A stretch of 64,000 nt of DNA, from contig CM060910.1 of the NCBI GenBank assembly GCA_030737875.1, positions 69,324,501-69,388,500 on the forward strand, written 5' to 3'. Shown here one piece after another: positions 23,265-34,327 of the stretch. Position 1 is the stretch's first letter, and the number at the start of each line of letters is the position of its first letter. Source of the DNA: Allium sativum. Lineage: Eukaryota; Streptophyta; Magnoliopsida; Asparagales; Amaryllidaceae. Position numbers and translations under genes: made by a program. Below the pieces are notes generated by a model that saw only the letters and a program-made list of their open reading frames with translations, did no database searches and had not been told where the DNA came from.

Positions 23265-24900
23265 AGAGGGTCATTCCAATGATTATATGATGTTAATATT
23301 TATATTATTTTAAAAAGACAAACTCATTTATCTTTTTAAACAATTTATATGTTATGACTCAAGATAATATACATATTATATCTTTATCATATGTTTTCAT
23401 ATTATCATCACTAAGAGAATTTATCGTATGTTGAAACAAAGAAGTTTATATGATTATATGATTTTAATATTTATATATTTTAAAAAGGTAAACACGTTTA
23501 TCTTTTTAAACAATTTATATGTTTTGACACAAGATAATATACATATTATGTATTTATCATATGTTTTCATATTATCATGACTAGGAGAATTTATCGTATG
23601 TTGAAACTAAGAATTTTAGATGATAATATGATTTTAATGTTTATACTATTTTAAAAAAATAAACACATTTACCTTTTTATATGTTTTGGTGCACGAAGTT
23701 GCAGTGCTATTGTTCACTATATTATGCATTGATATACATGTCGTATATCACTTATTTGGTGTGTGCTTACTATTTTAATGTAATAAAAAGTGGTACGGTC
23801 CACTTTAAAAACAGGTCGGCTCTGCCGAAAAAAAGAAGCTCAGACGATCATATGATTTGGATATGTTTATTATTTTAAAGAGATAAATAAATTTAACTTT
23901 TTAAAGAAGTTATATGTTTCACACAATATAATATACATATTATATTTCTATCATATGTTTTCATATAATTTCGACTTAAGAGAATTGATCATATGCTGAA
24001 ACAAAGAAGCTTAAATGACCATATAACTTTAATATGTTTATTATTTTCAAAAGATAAATACATTTATATTTTTAAACAATTCACATGTTTTCACACAATA
24101 TAATATATGAATTATATGTTTTTATATTATTATGAGTAAGTTAATTTATCATATGCTGCAATTAAGAAACTCAGACAATCATATGATTTGGATATGTTTA
24201 TTATTTTAAAAAGAAAATACATTTATCTTTTTAAAGAAGTTATATGTTTTCATGCAGTATAATATATATTATATCTTTATCATATGTTTTCATATTTTCA
24301 TGAGTAAGATAATTTATCGTACGTTGAAATAAACAAGTTTAGATGATTATATGATTGTAATATTTATATTATTTTAAAATGATAAACACATTTATCTTTT
24401 TAAATAATTTATATGTTTTCACACAAGATAATACATATTATATCGTTATCATATGTTTTCATATTATCATGAGTAAGAGAAATTTATCTTATGTTGAAAC
24501 AAAGAAGTTTAGAAGATCATATGATTTTAATATTTATTTTATTTTAAGAAGATAAACACTTTTATCTTTTTAAACAATTTATATGTTTCGACACAAGATA
24601 ATATACATATTATATGTTTTCATATTGTCATAACTAAGAGAATTTATCGTATGTTGAAACAAAGAAGGTTAGATGATCATATAATTTTAATATTTATATT
24701 ATTTTGAAAAAGATAAACACTATCTTTTTAAATAATTTATATGTTTTGACACAAGACAATATAATATTATATTTTTATCATGTGTTTTCATATTATCATG
24801 ACTAAGAGAATTTATCGTATGCTGAAACCAAGAAGTTTAGATGATCATACGATTTTAATATTTATACTATTTTAAAAAAATAAACACATTTATCTACTAA
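23265..24900. repeat. Satellite array of ~170-bp monomers, block 1
   Basis: About nine tandem monomers. The anchor GAAGTTTAGATGATCATATG (and variants) occurs at about 23441, 23611, 23835, 24006, 24166, 24334, 24504, 24664 and 24832. Spacings are 160-171 bp except one of 224 bp. Each monomer also holds GATAAACACATTTATCTTTT, TATCATATGTTTTCATATTATCATG and GAGAATTTATCGTATG. A nucleosome-sized, AT-rich monomer is typical of plant centromeric or heterochromatic satellites, which is suggestive but not proof. Monomers differ by substitutions and small indels. Confidence 0.85.
23672..23835. repeat. Non-monomer insertion in the satellite with short hairpins
   Basis: Here the regular spacing jumps to 224 bp. 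The inserted text holds AAAGTGG-TACGG(T)-CCACTTT and CGGC-TCT-GCCG inverted repeats near 23785-23827. It lacks the usual monomer motifs. A 65-codon ORF over it has no recognisable features. Confidence 0.5.
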
Positions 24901-25534
24901 AATAAGTTATATGTTTTAATAAAAAAATATTCATATTAATTTTAATGAAAATCGTGAAATTATATTTGTGTATATACTTACAAGTTTATATATATATATT
25001 AACGTATATATCATTTTCAACTGTACTTTATGTAATAAAGTAGATAAAGGATAAATATATTTATCTTTTTAAGCAAATTATGTTTTTCAAACGATTTATA
25101 CATATTAGTATTTTCAATAGGATTGTAAATCTGTTATACTTTATGAAATATGTTTATTATTTTAAATGCTTTAAGGAATAACTTATTTTTCCATATAAAA
25201 ACAAGTAGACCAAAAGATAAGTATATTTATCTTTTTAAGTAATTTTTGTTTCAAAATACCTTGTATTGTTTATTCAATCATTTCCTTTTTTCTTCGAATT
25301 AATTGATCATGCATGTGATAATTAAAAATTTCTATTGTTTACCTTGTTATTAGTTAAAACTACTTTTTAGCGTAGAAAATTGTATTAAATGACGAAGTGA
25401 TTCCTTTGATGCAAAAATAACATGTAGTAACAAAATAAAAATAAAATCAAAGGGTATATGGTAGATTATCGACATGAGAAAAGCATAAACTATAGAAATT
25501 ACTAATATGTATAAATAAACATGAGAAAATAGAA
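24901..25534. repeat. Non-monomer segment of the higher-order unit, copy 1
   Basis: The part from about 25090 to 25470 (TTAGTATTTTCAATAGGATT ... ATCAAAGGGTATAT) is repeated at about 26218-26578 with few changes. The distance between copies is about 1.13 kb. It therefore belongs to a larger duplicated unit made of satellite monomers plus this segment. Confidence 0.75.
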
Positions 25535-26217
25535 ATTCTTATTATATTTATATTTTATAATGATAAACACATTTATCTTTTTAAACAATTTATATGTTGA
25601 CACATGATAATATACATATTATATCTTTATCATATGTTTTCATATTGTCATGACTACGAGAATTTATCGTTTGTTGGAACAAAGAAGTTTAGATGATCAT
25701 ATGATTTTAATATTAAAATTATAAACACATTTATCTTTTCAAATAATTCATATGTTTTGACAGAAGATATATCTTTATCATATGTTTTTATATTATCATG
25801 ACTAAAAGAATTTATCGTATGTTGAAACAAAGAAGTTTAGATGATCATATGATTATGATATTTATATTATTTTAAAAAGATAAACATAATTATCTTTTTA
25901 AACAACTTATATGTTTTTACACAAGATAATATACATATTATATCTTTATCATATGTTTTCATATTATCATGACTAAGAGAATTTATCATATGTTGGAACA
26001 AAGAAGTTTAGGTGATCATATGATTTTAATATTTATATTGTTTTAAACTGATAAACACATTTATCTATTTAAACATTTTATATGTTTTGACACAAGATCA
26101 TTTACATATTATATCTTTATCATATGTTTTCATGTTATCAGGACTAAGAGAATTTATCGTATGCTGAAACTAAGAAGTTTAGATGATCATATGATTTAGT
26201 ATTTATACTATTTTATG
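25535..26217. repeat. Satellite array of ~170-bp monomers, block 2
   Basis: Four more monomers of the same type, with anchors at about 25684, 25832, 26003 and 26174 (spacings 148, 171, 171 bp). The first is shortened. The conserved hairpin motif and the TATCATATGTTTTCATATTATCATG phrase are present. Confidence 0.85.
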
Positions 26218-26600
26218 CATATTAGTATTTTCAATAAGATTGTAAACCTATCATACTTTATGAAATATGTTTATTATTTTAAATGCTTTATGGAGTAACT
26301 TATTTTTCCATATAAAAACAAGTAGTCCAAAAAAAAGTATAGTTATCTTTTTACATAATTTATGTTTCAAAATACCTTGTATTGTTTTGTTCAATCGTTT
26401 CCTTTTTGCTTCAAATTAATTGTTCATGTAGATGATAATTAAAAAAATCTATTGTTTACCTTGTTATTAGTTAAAACTTTTTAGCATAGAAAATTGTGTT
26501 AAATGACGAAGTGAATCCTTTGATGCAAAAATAACATGTAGTTAAAAAATAAAAACATAATCAAAGGGTATATAGTAGATTGAAAAAAGATAAACACATT
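26218..26600. repeat. Non-monomer segment of the higher-order unit, copy 2
   Basis: Matches about 25090-25470 nearly throughout, including AATACCTTGTATTGTTT, TTACCTTGTTATTAGTTAAAA and TTTGATGCAAAAATAACATG. It ends in another GATAAACACATTTATCTTTT hairpin. Confidence 0.8.
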
Positions 26601-26989
26601 TATCTTTTTCAGAAGCCGTGAGTAGCATAAAATAAAATATAAATACAAACTTAGATGATTTATAAACAAAGCATCAAAACCAGTACATTCACTCTAAGTG
26701 TCAAAGTAGTCGAAAAAGGGGTTTACGGATAGAGATAGAGAAAATTACAATCAAAATGAATAAAATGATTTGAATAACACCAACATCATCCTAATTTATG
26801 AATACAACTTACTACCAGTTAATGTTGACGCTCGTTAGATATTGTACTGTGTATTAAAAATTGTACAACATATTTGAACTATCATGGTGTTATCTTTGAA
26901 TTTTTGGAGAATAAATTTCTAAGGAAGAGTGCTAGGAATGTAGCTAAGATATTTAAGAATACTAGGAATGTTGCTAAGAATATTTAACT
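26601..26989. other. Unassigned AT-rich stretch
   Basis: No gene or clear repeat. A short local duplication (GCTAGGAATGTAGCTAAGA / ACTAGGAATGTTGCTAAGA) lies at about 26930-26980. Confidence 0.4.
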
Positions 26990-27560
26990 TTTTTTATTTG
27001 AAGACGTAAATATATTGTTAATTTAATATTAAAACATTTAATGCAATCATTCTAACAAAAAGATTAAAAAGTTGTCACTTATTACAATTATATTGACAAA
27101 AAGATAAATATAACCATCGTTTAATAAAGAAAAATAGAACTATCATTTACTAAACAATAAATAGTTTTACCATTTTTGTAAATGATAAATAGTTTCATCA
27201 TTTAGTAAAAGAAAAACATGTTAATATCTGTAAAAAAGACAAACATAATCATCTTTTTTTTTTAATTAAAGACGTAAACATATTTTCAAACGACACTTTT
27301 ACTACAATCATTTTGCAAAAAGATAAATATAACTATCATTTAATAAACAATGAATGGTTTTATAAATGATAAATACCTTTACCATTAGATTAAAGATAAA
27401 TATGCTAATATTTATTATAAAAAAAACTATTTATCTTTTTTTTTTGATAAAAGACGTAAACATAGTTTCAAAGTAAAAGGAAACCATTTTGCCTTAAATA
27501 AAATTATGTTTCTAAATTAAATAGAAAATAAGCATGTTAATATTTATTTAAAAGATAAAT
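26990..27560. repeat. Degenerate tandem repeat with GACGTAAA anchors
   Basis: Three decayed units start with GACGTAAAYATA at about 27003, 27266 and 27449. They share ACAATCATTYTGCAAAAAGATAAATATAAC-type text and ATGATAAATAG. They also contain GATAAATA/TATTTATC hairpins like those of the satellite monomers. Confidence 0.55.
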
Positions 27561-28710
27561 ATATTTATCTTCAAATTTTAACAGCAATGACTTTAGTAGT
27601 GACATAACCTGTTTAGTTATCAAATTTCAAATGCCTCCACCTGAAACAGCCTGTCATACTGCACAGCGCCAAAATTCTCCACTATAGCCCTTCCTTGAAA
27701 CTACAGTGCTTAATCTCCTCAACTTTCTACTGCATCTTCACTTTCAGAGCAAACCAACCTAGACCTTATCCTACATCTCATAACTACCACCGTCCATCAC
27801 CAGAAACAACCTCAACCAGCACCCAAAGCCAAGTCCTCCGCTTGAATCTCAAAAACTCCTATAGTACCATTAATCACATAATCAATAATATTAAGTAGGG
27901 TTTATCATGCAACTTAAATGTTTATAGTTGAAATAAAAAAAATTACTTATCGAATAATCTGAATATAATCATGTCTTTGCTAAGTTATGGTTAGGCTTTT
28001 CAGTGAAATCATTAAAGCTTTTCAGTGAAAAGGTTGGCCCAATGAGAAAATAATGAGTTCAAATCGTTTTGATTGGAAAGTGACAAAGCGATATCTAAAA
28101 GATGAAGAAGAATGCGAATTTTAAATCGATTTGGGTTTTTTTGAGCTTTGAGAATGCATACGAAAATGAAAAATATAAGGAAGAAATAGACGAATAAAAT
28201 TTTGACCTGGTAAATAATTATTTTAAGGCCGTGTCCCAGAAACTAATTAGCAGATGAAAGGAGACCCTTACAGTAAAATACCCTTTTATATTTTATTTAG
28301 AGTAGATGTTGCAAACTATGTACAAAATACATAAATTTGCACATCTCTTCTTATTTGATTTGTTTATGTTGCTTATAGGTTTCAATTAATGTCTTTTTAT
28401 GCAAAAAGGACAAAATTACAATAAGTAAATAAAACCACAAACAATTTGAAACATAAACATGGTTACAATTAATTTAACCAATAATACACAACTACAAATC
28501 ACACCAAACCTTATGAATCTGGAATAAAATTACAAGTCTAATAATAGTTTTGGGATTGATTTCCAGATCCGCGGTATTTACAATAACCACAAACATATTA
28601 AGAATAATTATAGGAAAGAAGATGATAATAACTTAAAATGGCCTACAAATCCATACTTAACCAATATTCATAATAATTTAGATTTGACAAAATAAACAAA
28701 TCTGACACTT
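27561..28710. other. Unassigned region with a GC-richer island
   Basis: Around 27620-27850 the composition turns C-rich (CTCCACCTGAAACAGCC; CACCGTCCATCACC). The island covers a 67-codon plus-strand ORF (27695-27898) rich in Thr, Ser and Pro, without domains. It may be a decayed gene or transposon fragment. The remainder is AT-rich with nothing recognised. Confidence 0.35.
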
Positions 28711-28735
28711 TTAGGCATATAAATCAAATTCAACA

Positions 28736-29442
28736 CAAAAATTATAAATGTGTATTATAAAAACCACCACAAACTTGTTCAGAAACTCTCTAAAAACCCT
28801 ACTCATCAAGTCCACAGAATATGTGGGAGCATTAGTTAGCCCAAAAGGCATAACCAGCCATTCACAGAAACTGCCAGGAATTCTGAATGCAATCTTATCA
28901 ATAATGTCTTCTGCCACCCTCAACTGATGAAATCCCGTGGCCAAATCCATTTACGGGAAAACTGATGCGCCTACTAGCTGATCAAACAAGTCGTCAACCC
29001 TTGGAAGTGGGTGCATATTCTTCTTGGTGAGCTTATTCAGCTCTCTATAATCCACGCATAGACGAAGTGTGCCATCAGCCTTAGTTGCAAAGACAACTGG
29101 AGCTCCCCACTCTGATATGCTTCGCCTAATAAATTCTTTCTCAAATAGATCCCCTACTTGCTTGCTGAGTTCCCTCCTCTCTCTAGGAGCCACGTGGCGC
29201 ACGAGTAGAGAAACTGGCTTTGCATTCTCTACCAAGTAAATCCGGAAGTCTACCTCAAGCCTCGGAGGTAACCCCATAAGATCATCAAACACGTCCAGAT
29301 AATATCTGACGATAGGTAAATATCGCAAATCGTCAACAGAAGTATCAAGCGAATTGAGGAAACTAAGCATCACCGACCCCCGTGGGTTACAGGAAATTTC
29401 GAGAGTTCTACCATAACAAGTAAGAATTCTAACTACTATCAT
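28736..29442 (-). pseudogene. Reverse transcriptase fragment of element C
   Basis: Starts after a protease-frame TAA. It reads [57 protein letters not shown], then an in-frame stop just before [12 protein letters not shown], and [14 protein letters not shown]. The sequence diverges after NKFVVVFI. The place of the catalytic Asp pair (normally FIDD) reads FIIH, and no palm or thumb sequence follows. The fragment is therefore truncated and inactive, but it still carries enough of the palm for phylogenetic placement. Confidence 0.85.
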
Positions 29443-29737
29443 TTAACAGTCAAGAATGACACCATACATGTCTAGCCAATCCATTCCTAGAATCAAACTA
29501 TAGTCCATAAAGCCCAGCATGTATGCGTCGCATTTAAACTCGACGCCCAAGATATAAATTCTCAAACCACTACATATCATGGATAAATGAGTCGTACCTC
29601 CTATGGGGTTTGAGTCTACCACAGGATCAGAGACTATACCAGTATTAAGGTGCAGAATATCTACTAAAGAACTGGATAAAAATGAATGTGAAGTGCCAGA
29701 ACCAAAGAGGGTTCTAACAGGATAGTCAAAAGGGAAA
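29443..29737 (-). pseudogene. Protease of element C, catalytic Asp lost
   Basis: The frame runs into the RT through a stop (29445-29443). It contains RTLFGSGTSHSF, where the family has a D-S/T-G-A type active site. The Asp is Gly (GGT). The second conserved motif YSLILGMDWL is intact. The frame is +1 relative to the gag ORF, which ends nearby at 29738. Inactive as written. Confidence 0.75.
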
Positions 29738-30664
29738 TCAAACTTTAAAAGAGACTATACTATCTCGATCAAGTCCACTAGCCTCAAGAGCATGTACTTG
29801 TCTAGAAAATCCTTCCTCTTGTCCATGCTTGCTATGGCATTGCTTAGTGAAGTGTCCTACTTGACCACAATTAAAGCAGGCTTTCTTTGTCTTTCTGCAG
29901 TCTTTCACAAAATGACCCATAACTCTGCAACCATGACACTTGATATCTTTCTTAATCTGATCCTTGTCAGGCTTTCCTCCTTTCTTTTGTGCTTCCTTCT
30001 TGGGCCACTGTTTCTTTTTCTTGCCCTTAGCCTGTGTCTCCTCAACCTTACTGTCTTTCTTCTCTTCCTTGTCATCTTCGTGCATTAGAGCCATGTCAAC
30101 CAACCTCTCAAATGTCGCCTCCATCAGTATATGAGATAATGCAAGTCCTTGGAGAGAGGTTGATTCAACCCTCTTGCAAACCCTAAGAGCCTTCTTATGG
30201 GATGTATTCACGAAGTCTAGACCAAACCTTGCAAACTGATTAAACTTATTAATATAATCCTTAACAGACATGTCCCCTTGTTTTAGAGCCAAGAATCTCT
30301 CCATCTGTAATCCTTCTTCCGCCAAAGATAAAAACATCATCTCAAATATATGTCTGAAATCATTCCAACTAGCTACTGGTTGTCCTTCCTGTGTCACCTC
30401 CCATCAGTATGAAGCTTCGTCCTTTAGTTGCCATGAGGCCAACTATATCTTCCTTCTATCATCGAGCTTGAAAAGACCAAACACGTTCTTTATTTCTCTA
30501 ATCCAACTTCACGCCTTAACAAAGCTCTCAATAACACAGATCCGTTTTCCTTCCATAGCGCAAAAGTCCTTACAAAGTTTAGAAAAGTTATCTACTCGTG
30601 GAGGTGGAATTACTGCGGCTGCAGCTGGGGGTGGGGGATCTCTTTGAACTCCGGTAGGTGTCAT
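29738..30664 (-). pseudogene. Gag of element C (broken)
   Basis: A candidate start is the ATG at 30664-30662 (MTPTGVQRDPPPPAAA), though the frame is open further upstream. Three in-frame stops follow before 30397. At least two lie where a Trp codon is expected (TGG to TGA). The frame is then open from 30397 to 29738 with NDFRHIFEMMFLSLAE, KDYINKFNQFARFG and a Lys-rich stretch. Two intact CCHC knuckles follow: CHGCRVMGHFVKDC and CFNCGQVGHFTKQC. The capsid-type core and tandem knuckles are standard gypsy gag. Knuckles bind the element RNA. Confidence 0.85.
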
Positions 30665-30888
30665 AGCCTCTAGATACCTGTAGAACCATGTCGGTAGTGG
30701 AATGCCCTCAGGAAGATTGGGTGCTCCAGATATGCTGAAATGATAAGAAGCAAAAGGTTCAACAAGAGATCGAGAGAATATTTAATATGACTTGAGGGGA
30801 TATGTTTTTCAAAAACATGTTTTTATTTGAAAATACTTTGCTTTTGTAAACAATTTTTTAAAACTTTTCTTCTGATCTTGTAACCTTC

Positions 30889-30901
30889 GGCTTTGATACC
30901 A
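30889..30901 (-). other. Primer-binding site of element C
   Basis: In element sense TGGTATCAAAGCC, the initiator tRNA-Met type site with one change from TGGTATCAGAGCC. It sits two bases inside the LTR boundary at 30904. Confidence 0.85.
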
Positions 30902-30903
30902 AA

Positions 30904-32779
30904 TGTGACACCCTACCTCCGTTAATATCACTCATAAGAGAATGCATTAAGTTTTGTGAAGTGTAATAGGTAAATAGTAACATAATTTCATAAGATAGAT
31001 TAAAAATAAGCAGCGGAAAATTCAACTTTATTAAATAAGACACTGTGTCAAATTAGGTTACATCGTCAAACCAGTTACATCCAAAACCAAGAATCTCAAA
31101 TCTGTCTCATAATGCAAAATAACAAGTGCAATAATATAAAACCATATCCTTGATAGCAAGCCATAACAGAGTAGAAAGCAAATCGAAGTGGTACTTCAGA
31201 GAAAGTCCATATCCAAGCTAAAAGAGAAAGTCCTAATCACTAAGGAGGGGAAAGGAAGAGAAAGAAGCAAAAGAAAAATAGGTCAGACATAAAGCCTGGC
31301 AAGTTCCAATTATTTTCAAATATGCATAAAATAGAGATACCAAGATAGATAAATGAGACTGGATGAGAAAGTATAGTATCAAATAAGGCAACATGTAAAT
31401 AAGATTAACATAACAGCAGGACAAACAGTGATCGAGTAACCCTTCTCATTTATATCCCTAAAAACAGGTTATGTCTACACTAATACTAGTATAACAAGAT
31501 TAGGCATTAACTTAATTACTTAACAGGAACAACAGGATTAGGTGTACCCTAATTACATAGTAGGATCAGGTGTAACACTAATTACATAGCAACAGGATTA
31601 TGTGTACCCTAATTACTACCCATGTGATTGGCTCCCTAATACGTAAATACCATGTGTCTGCCCCGGAAGTAGGGTGTACCACTCCTTAACCCAGCAACTT
31701 ATATAACATAGACCAAGTTACTGGTGTTACAACGGTTTAGTTTTCCTAACCAGATCCATGCACGCTCATGAATCCGTCGGAACGCGCCCGTACCCACCTT
31801 GCTTGTTTGAACCTCTGACTATCCAGTTCAATTAAGTGTGCCCTGGCCCCTACCTCGTACGAGGCCCTCTAACAAAATACCAACATGGATACTTATTGAT
31901 ATGGGTCCCACACAACAAGATTGACACAAGCCAAACCCCTTAAGCTCGCACCCGCAAGTAACTAGGATTTAAGAGTCCCCACAACTCGATACAATAGCAG
32001 AACGAAGGACCTCTTAGCTTATTAATAATTAGGTTTAACCTAGTAGATTTAAGTTTATTAACAAGCATGGTTGTAATATTGCATGTTATTATGTGTGCAC
32101 AATTCTTTCCCAAAACAAACACCTACCCCGATGTACATTATTACTATAGTAATTCAGCTTACCTATCCTACATCTTGTACTTATGTTATTTTAACATGCT
32201 CTTTACTTAATGTTTATATTAAGTCCAATTTAACATGTTTACACATATGCATACTATTCCTTTTAATTATATTCCCAAATTACAGCACGTACAAGTTTAT
32301 GCATATTATCCCTTTTTATTACATTCCCAATTTATAGCATGTATAAGTTTATGCATATTATCCTATTCCCAAATTGCAGTCAAACGGTCCTCAATGTATC
32401 AATTTGCCCCAAATTCCCCTTTTTCATGTCATTTCTTATTATCCCAATTTTTAACTATACGCAATCTTAAATCAGACATGGCCTAGGCTTCAAATGTCTT
32501 AGGCTTAGCGTAAATAAAAAGGAAAAATAGAAGGAGGAGAATAGAACCAAATCAACATACATAAATAGTTATATAGGAAAGACTAGAAATAAATTAAAAT
32601 GAAGTTTAATGGCGAGATCGTTTTAGTTATATTTAGAGATAAACATTAAACTTCGTTTAGTGTATAAATTCCAATTCCATTCTTCCACATTTTAATATAA
32701 AGTTAATCAGTTTTGCAAATCTAACTTAAATATTCCGATTATCCCTAGTCGTTGATTATAACTCCATTTTTAATATAAA
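30904..32779 (-). repeat. Partial 5' LTR of element C
   Basis: Starts TGTGACACCCTACC next to the primer site. It runs 1876 bp to the insertion point of element B. Short repeats TGTACCCTAATTAC / GGATTAGGTGTA lie at about 31500-31620, and TACAAGTTTATGCATATTATCC-like units at about 32240-32370. No coding sequence. No second copy is in the window. Confidence 0.75.
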
Positions 32780-33603
32780 TGAAACGACCCAAACTTCACC
32801 TATCGGGAAAGCCTGGATTGAGTTGAGAACACGACAAATCAGAACACAAACGACGGAACATTTCATTGCTATTACAAAAATTACATCCGAGTACGAGAAT
32901 ATAACAGAGTATGAATAAATAATATACATCAGAAAAATATCAATGATTTAAAATACATTTTATAGCAGCGGAAAAACAATACATAACACACCTGAAAGAG
33001 ATAGACGGATACAAAACTTTCCGAATATAACTCCATCTGTAAACCAGGATCCGGTAAAATAGAAATTTGCAAAACCAAAACTACTAACTGCCCATGTGGA
33101 AAATAGGGGCACCCATAGTTTAGGTTAAAACAATAAACTCCAGGTCAATCATGGGACTAGTGTGAGAACTAAAACAGTTATTTAAAACATTACTTTAAAA
33201 ATAAAGTAAATCAAGAGACCACGCCGTATAACAAAGAACGAGTTTTCTCCCAAGAATTCCAGTGCATAAATAGTTCATAACCAATGCAATGCTTTAAGAA
33301 AAATGAAGCTATTTTAAAACTCAGGTCCAAATCACACAATGCAATGCAAGCCAGAGGATAGAGATTTTCCTTATAATAGCCAAATATGCTTGGTACGTGT
33401 AAAAAAATCATTTTGATATTACTATAAGTGTAAGTGTCAAAATCAACTTCAAATATAAATGTATCTATCATAGATGACATAGTATCCCATGCTACTATGT
33501 CGCCATACTAGTTTTGCAATTAAAACCGAAATGTCACGTATTGGAAATTGGATTCCATATATGAACTAAGGCAAGGGATCGTCCTTACTGAATTCGAGAC
33601 AAT

Positions 33604-33608
33604 CTAGC
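33604..33608. repeat. Target-site duplication CTAGC, left
   Basis: CTAGC before the solo LTR. The same five bases follow it at 38519-38523. The intact target AATCTAGCCTACCATG is seen in the 5' LTR of B at about 45712-45727. Confidence 0.95.
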
Positions 33609-33923
33609 TGTAACAACCCGGAAAATACAAGCCAATTTAAACTAGTTTTGTTGGGACCGTAGCATCAAAACATAGCTAGATTTATTTTTATGGAATTTTT
33701 CGAATCAGTTTGTGGCCCTGACAAATTGAAATATACGTTCAAATTGAATATAAAATGTTTTATACTTTAATTTGAGAAATAACTGACTGTAACTGTCGAA
33801 TTGGCCAACGAAACATATCCCATTGTGTCCGGGATGGGGGTATTTAGCTAGAGACGACAGTCGTTGGGTTTGAATTGGTGTCCGTGTGGAATAACACTAT
33901 TTAAAAATTTAAAAAACCACGGG

Positions 33924-34327
33924 CCAATGAAAATTTTTCTTTCATAATTTAGAAAATATAAAAACTTTAAAAAACCCCCTGCCCCCTTTTCTAACCGACG
34001 GAAATCGTTCTCCGTCGTTCCCAACCAGATTCCGACCGCCTCAGCCCACGCTAGCCTCCGCCACCACCTGCAATCGACGGCGCCGCCTCCCCTCTTCAAA
34101 TCCGACCCACCCTCGTCTTGTCCCTCCTCCCCATCGATGAGAACGAGCCCCACGAAGTTCGAACCTTCCCACCGCCGCCCCGACCAGATCCGACCACCGA
34201 ACACCCTTCTCCGACCATCGATCCAAGCGCCTCACCCCCCTCTACGTTGTGGTGTATTCCGATCTTGACTACAAGCCACGTATTTGCTGCAAAATCCAAA
34301 CCCTAGTTCGAACTAAATTTGAAAGGT
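33924..34327 (+). promoter_or_regulatory. Promoter-like region and GC-rich leader of the solo LTR
   Basis: CCAAT at 33924-33928, TATAAAA at 33957-33963, then a C-rich leader, GC-rich DNA and the plant 5'-UTR-like AAACCCTAGTTCGAAC. It ends in GAAAG/GTATCAG with donor GT at 34326-34327. A 62-codon Pro-rich ORF (34118-34306) is in sense. Spacing of CCAAT, TATA and leader is as expected for a pol II promoter. Activity is inferred. Confidence 0.5.

Larger units (their letters stand above)
28711..32779 (-). mobile_element. Element C: truncated Ty3/gypsy element
   Basis: Reads on the minus strand. From right to left it has part of the 5' LTR (30904-32779), a primer-binding site, gag, protease and the first half of the RT. 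It then stops at about 28.7 kb: no RNase H, integrase, polypurine tract or 3' LTR is visible. Its LTR is cut at 32779 by the insertion of element B, and the rest should lie beyond the window's right end. It is the oldest layer of the nest on this side. Its RT and gag differ clearly from those of element 1, so it is a different lineage. Confidence 0.82.

Noticed and set aside
23265..26220. CRISPR-like array
   Set aside because: Repeat period of ~170 bp without constant repeat/variable spacer structure. The sequence is plant satellite.
33848..34306. Several overlapping ORFs (Gly/Arg-rich on minus, Pro-rich on plus) in the solo LTR
   Set aside because: Explained by the GC-rich leader block, which opens many frames. 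No domain, and not conserved in other LTRs. Not called as genes.
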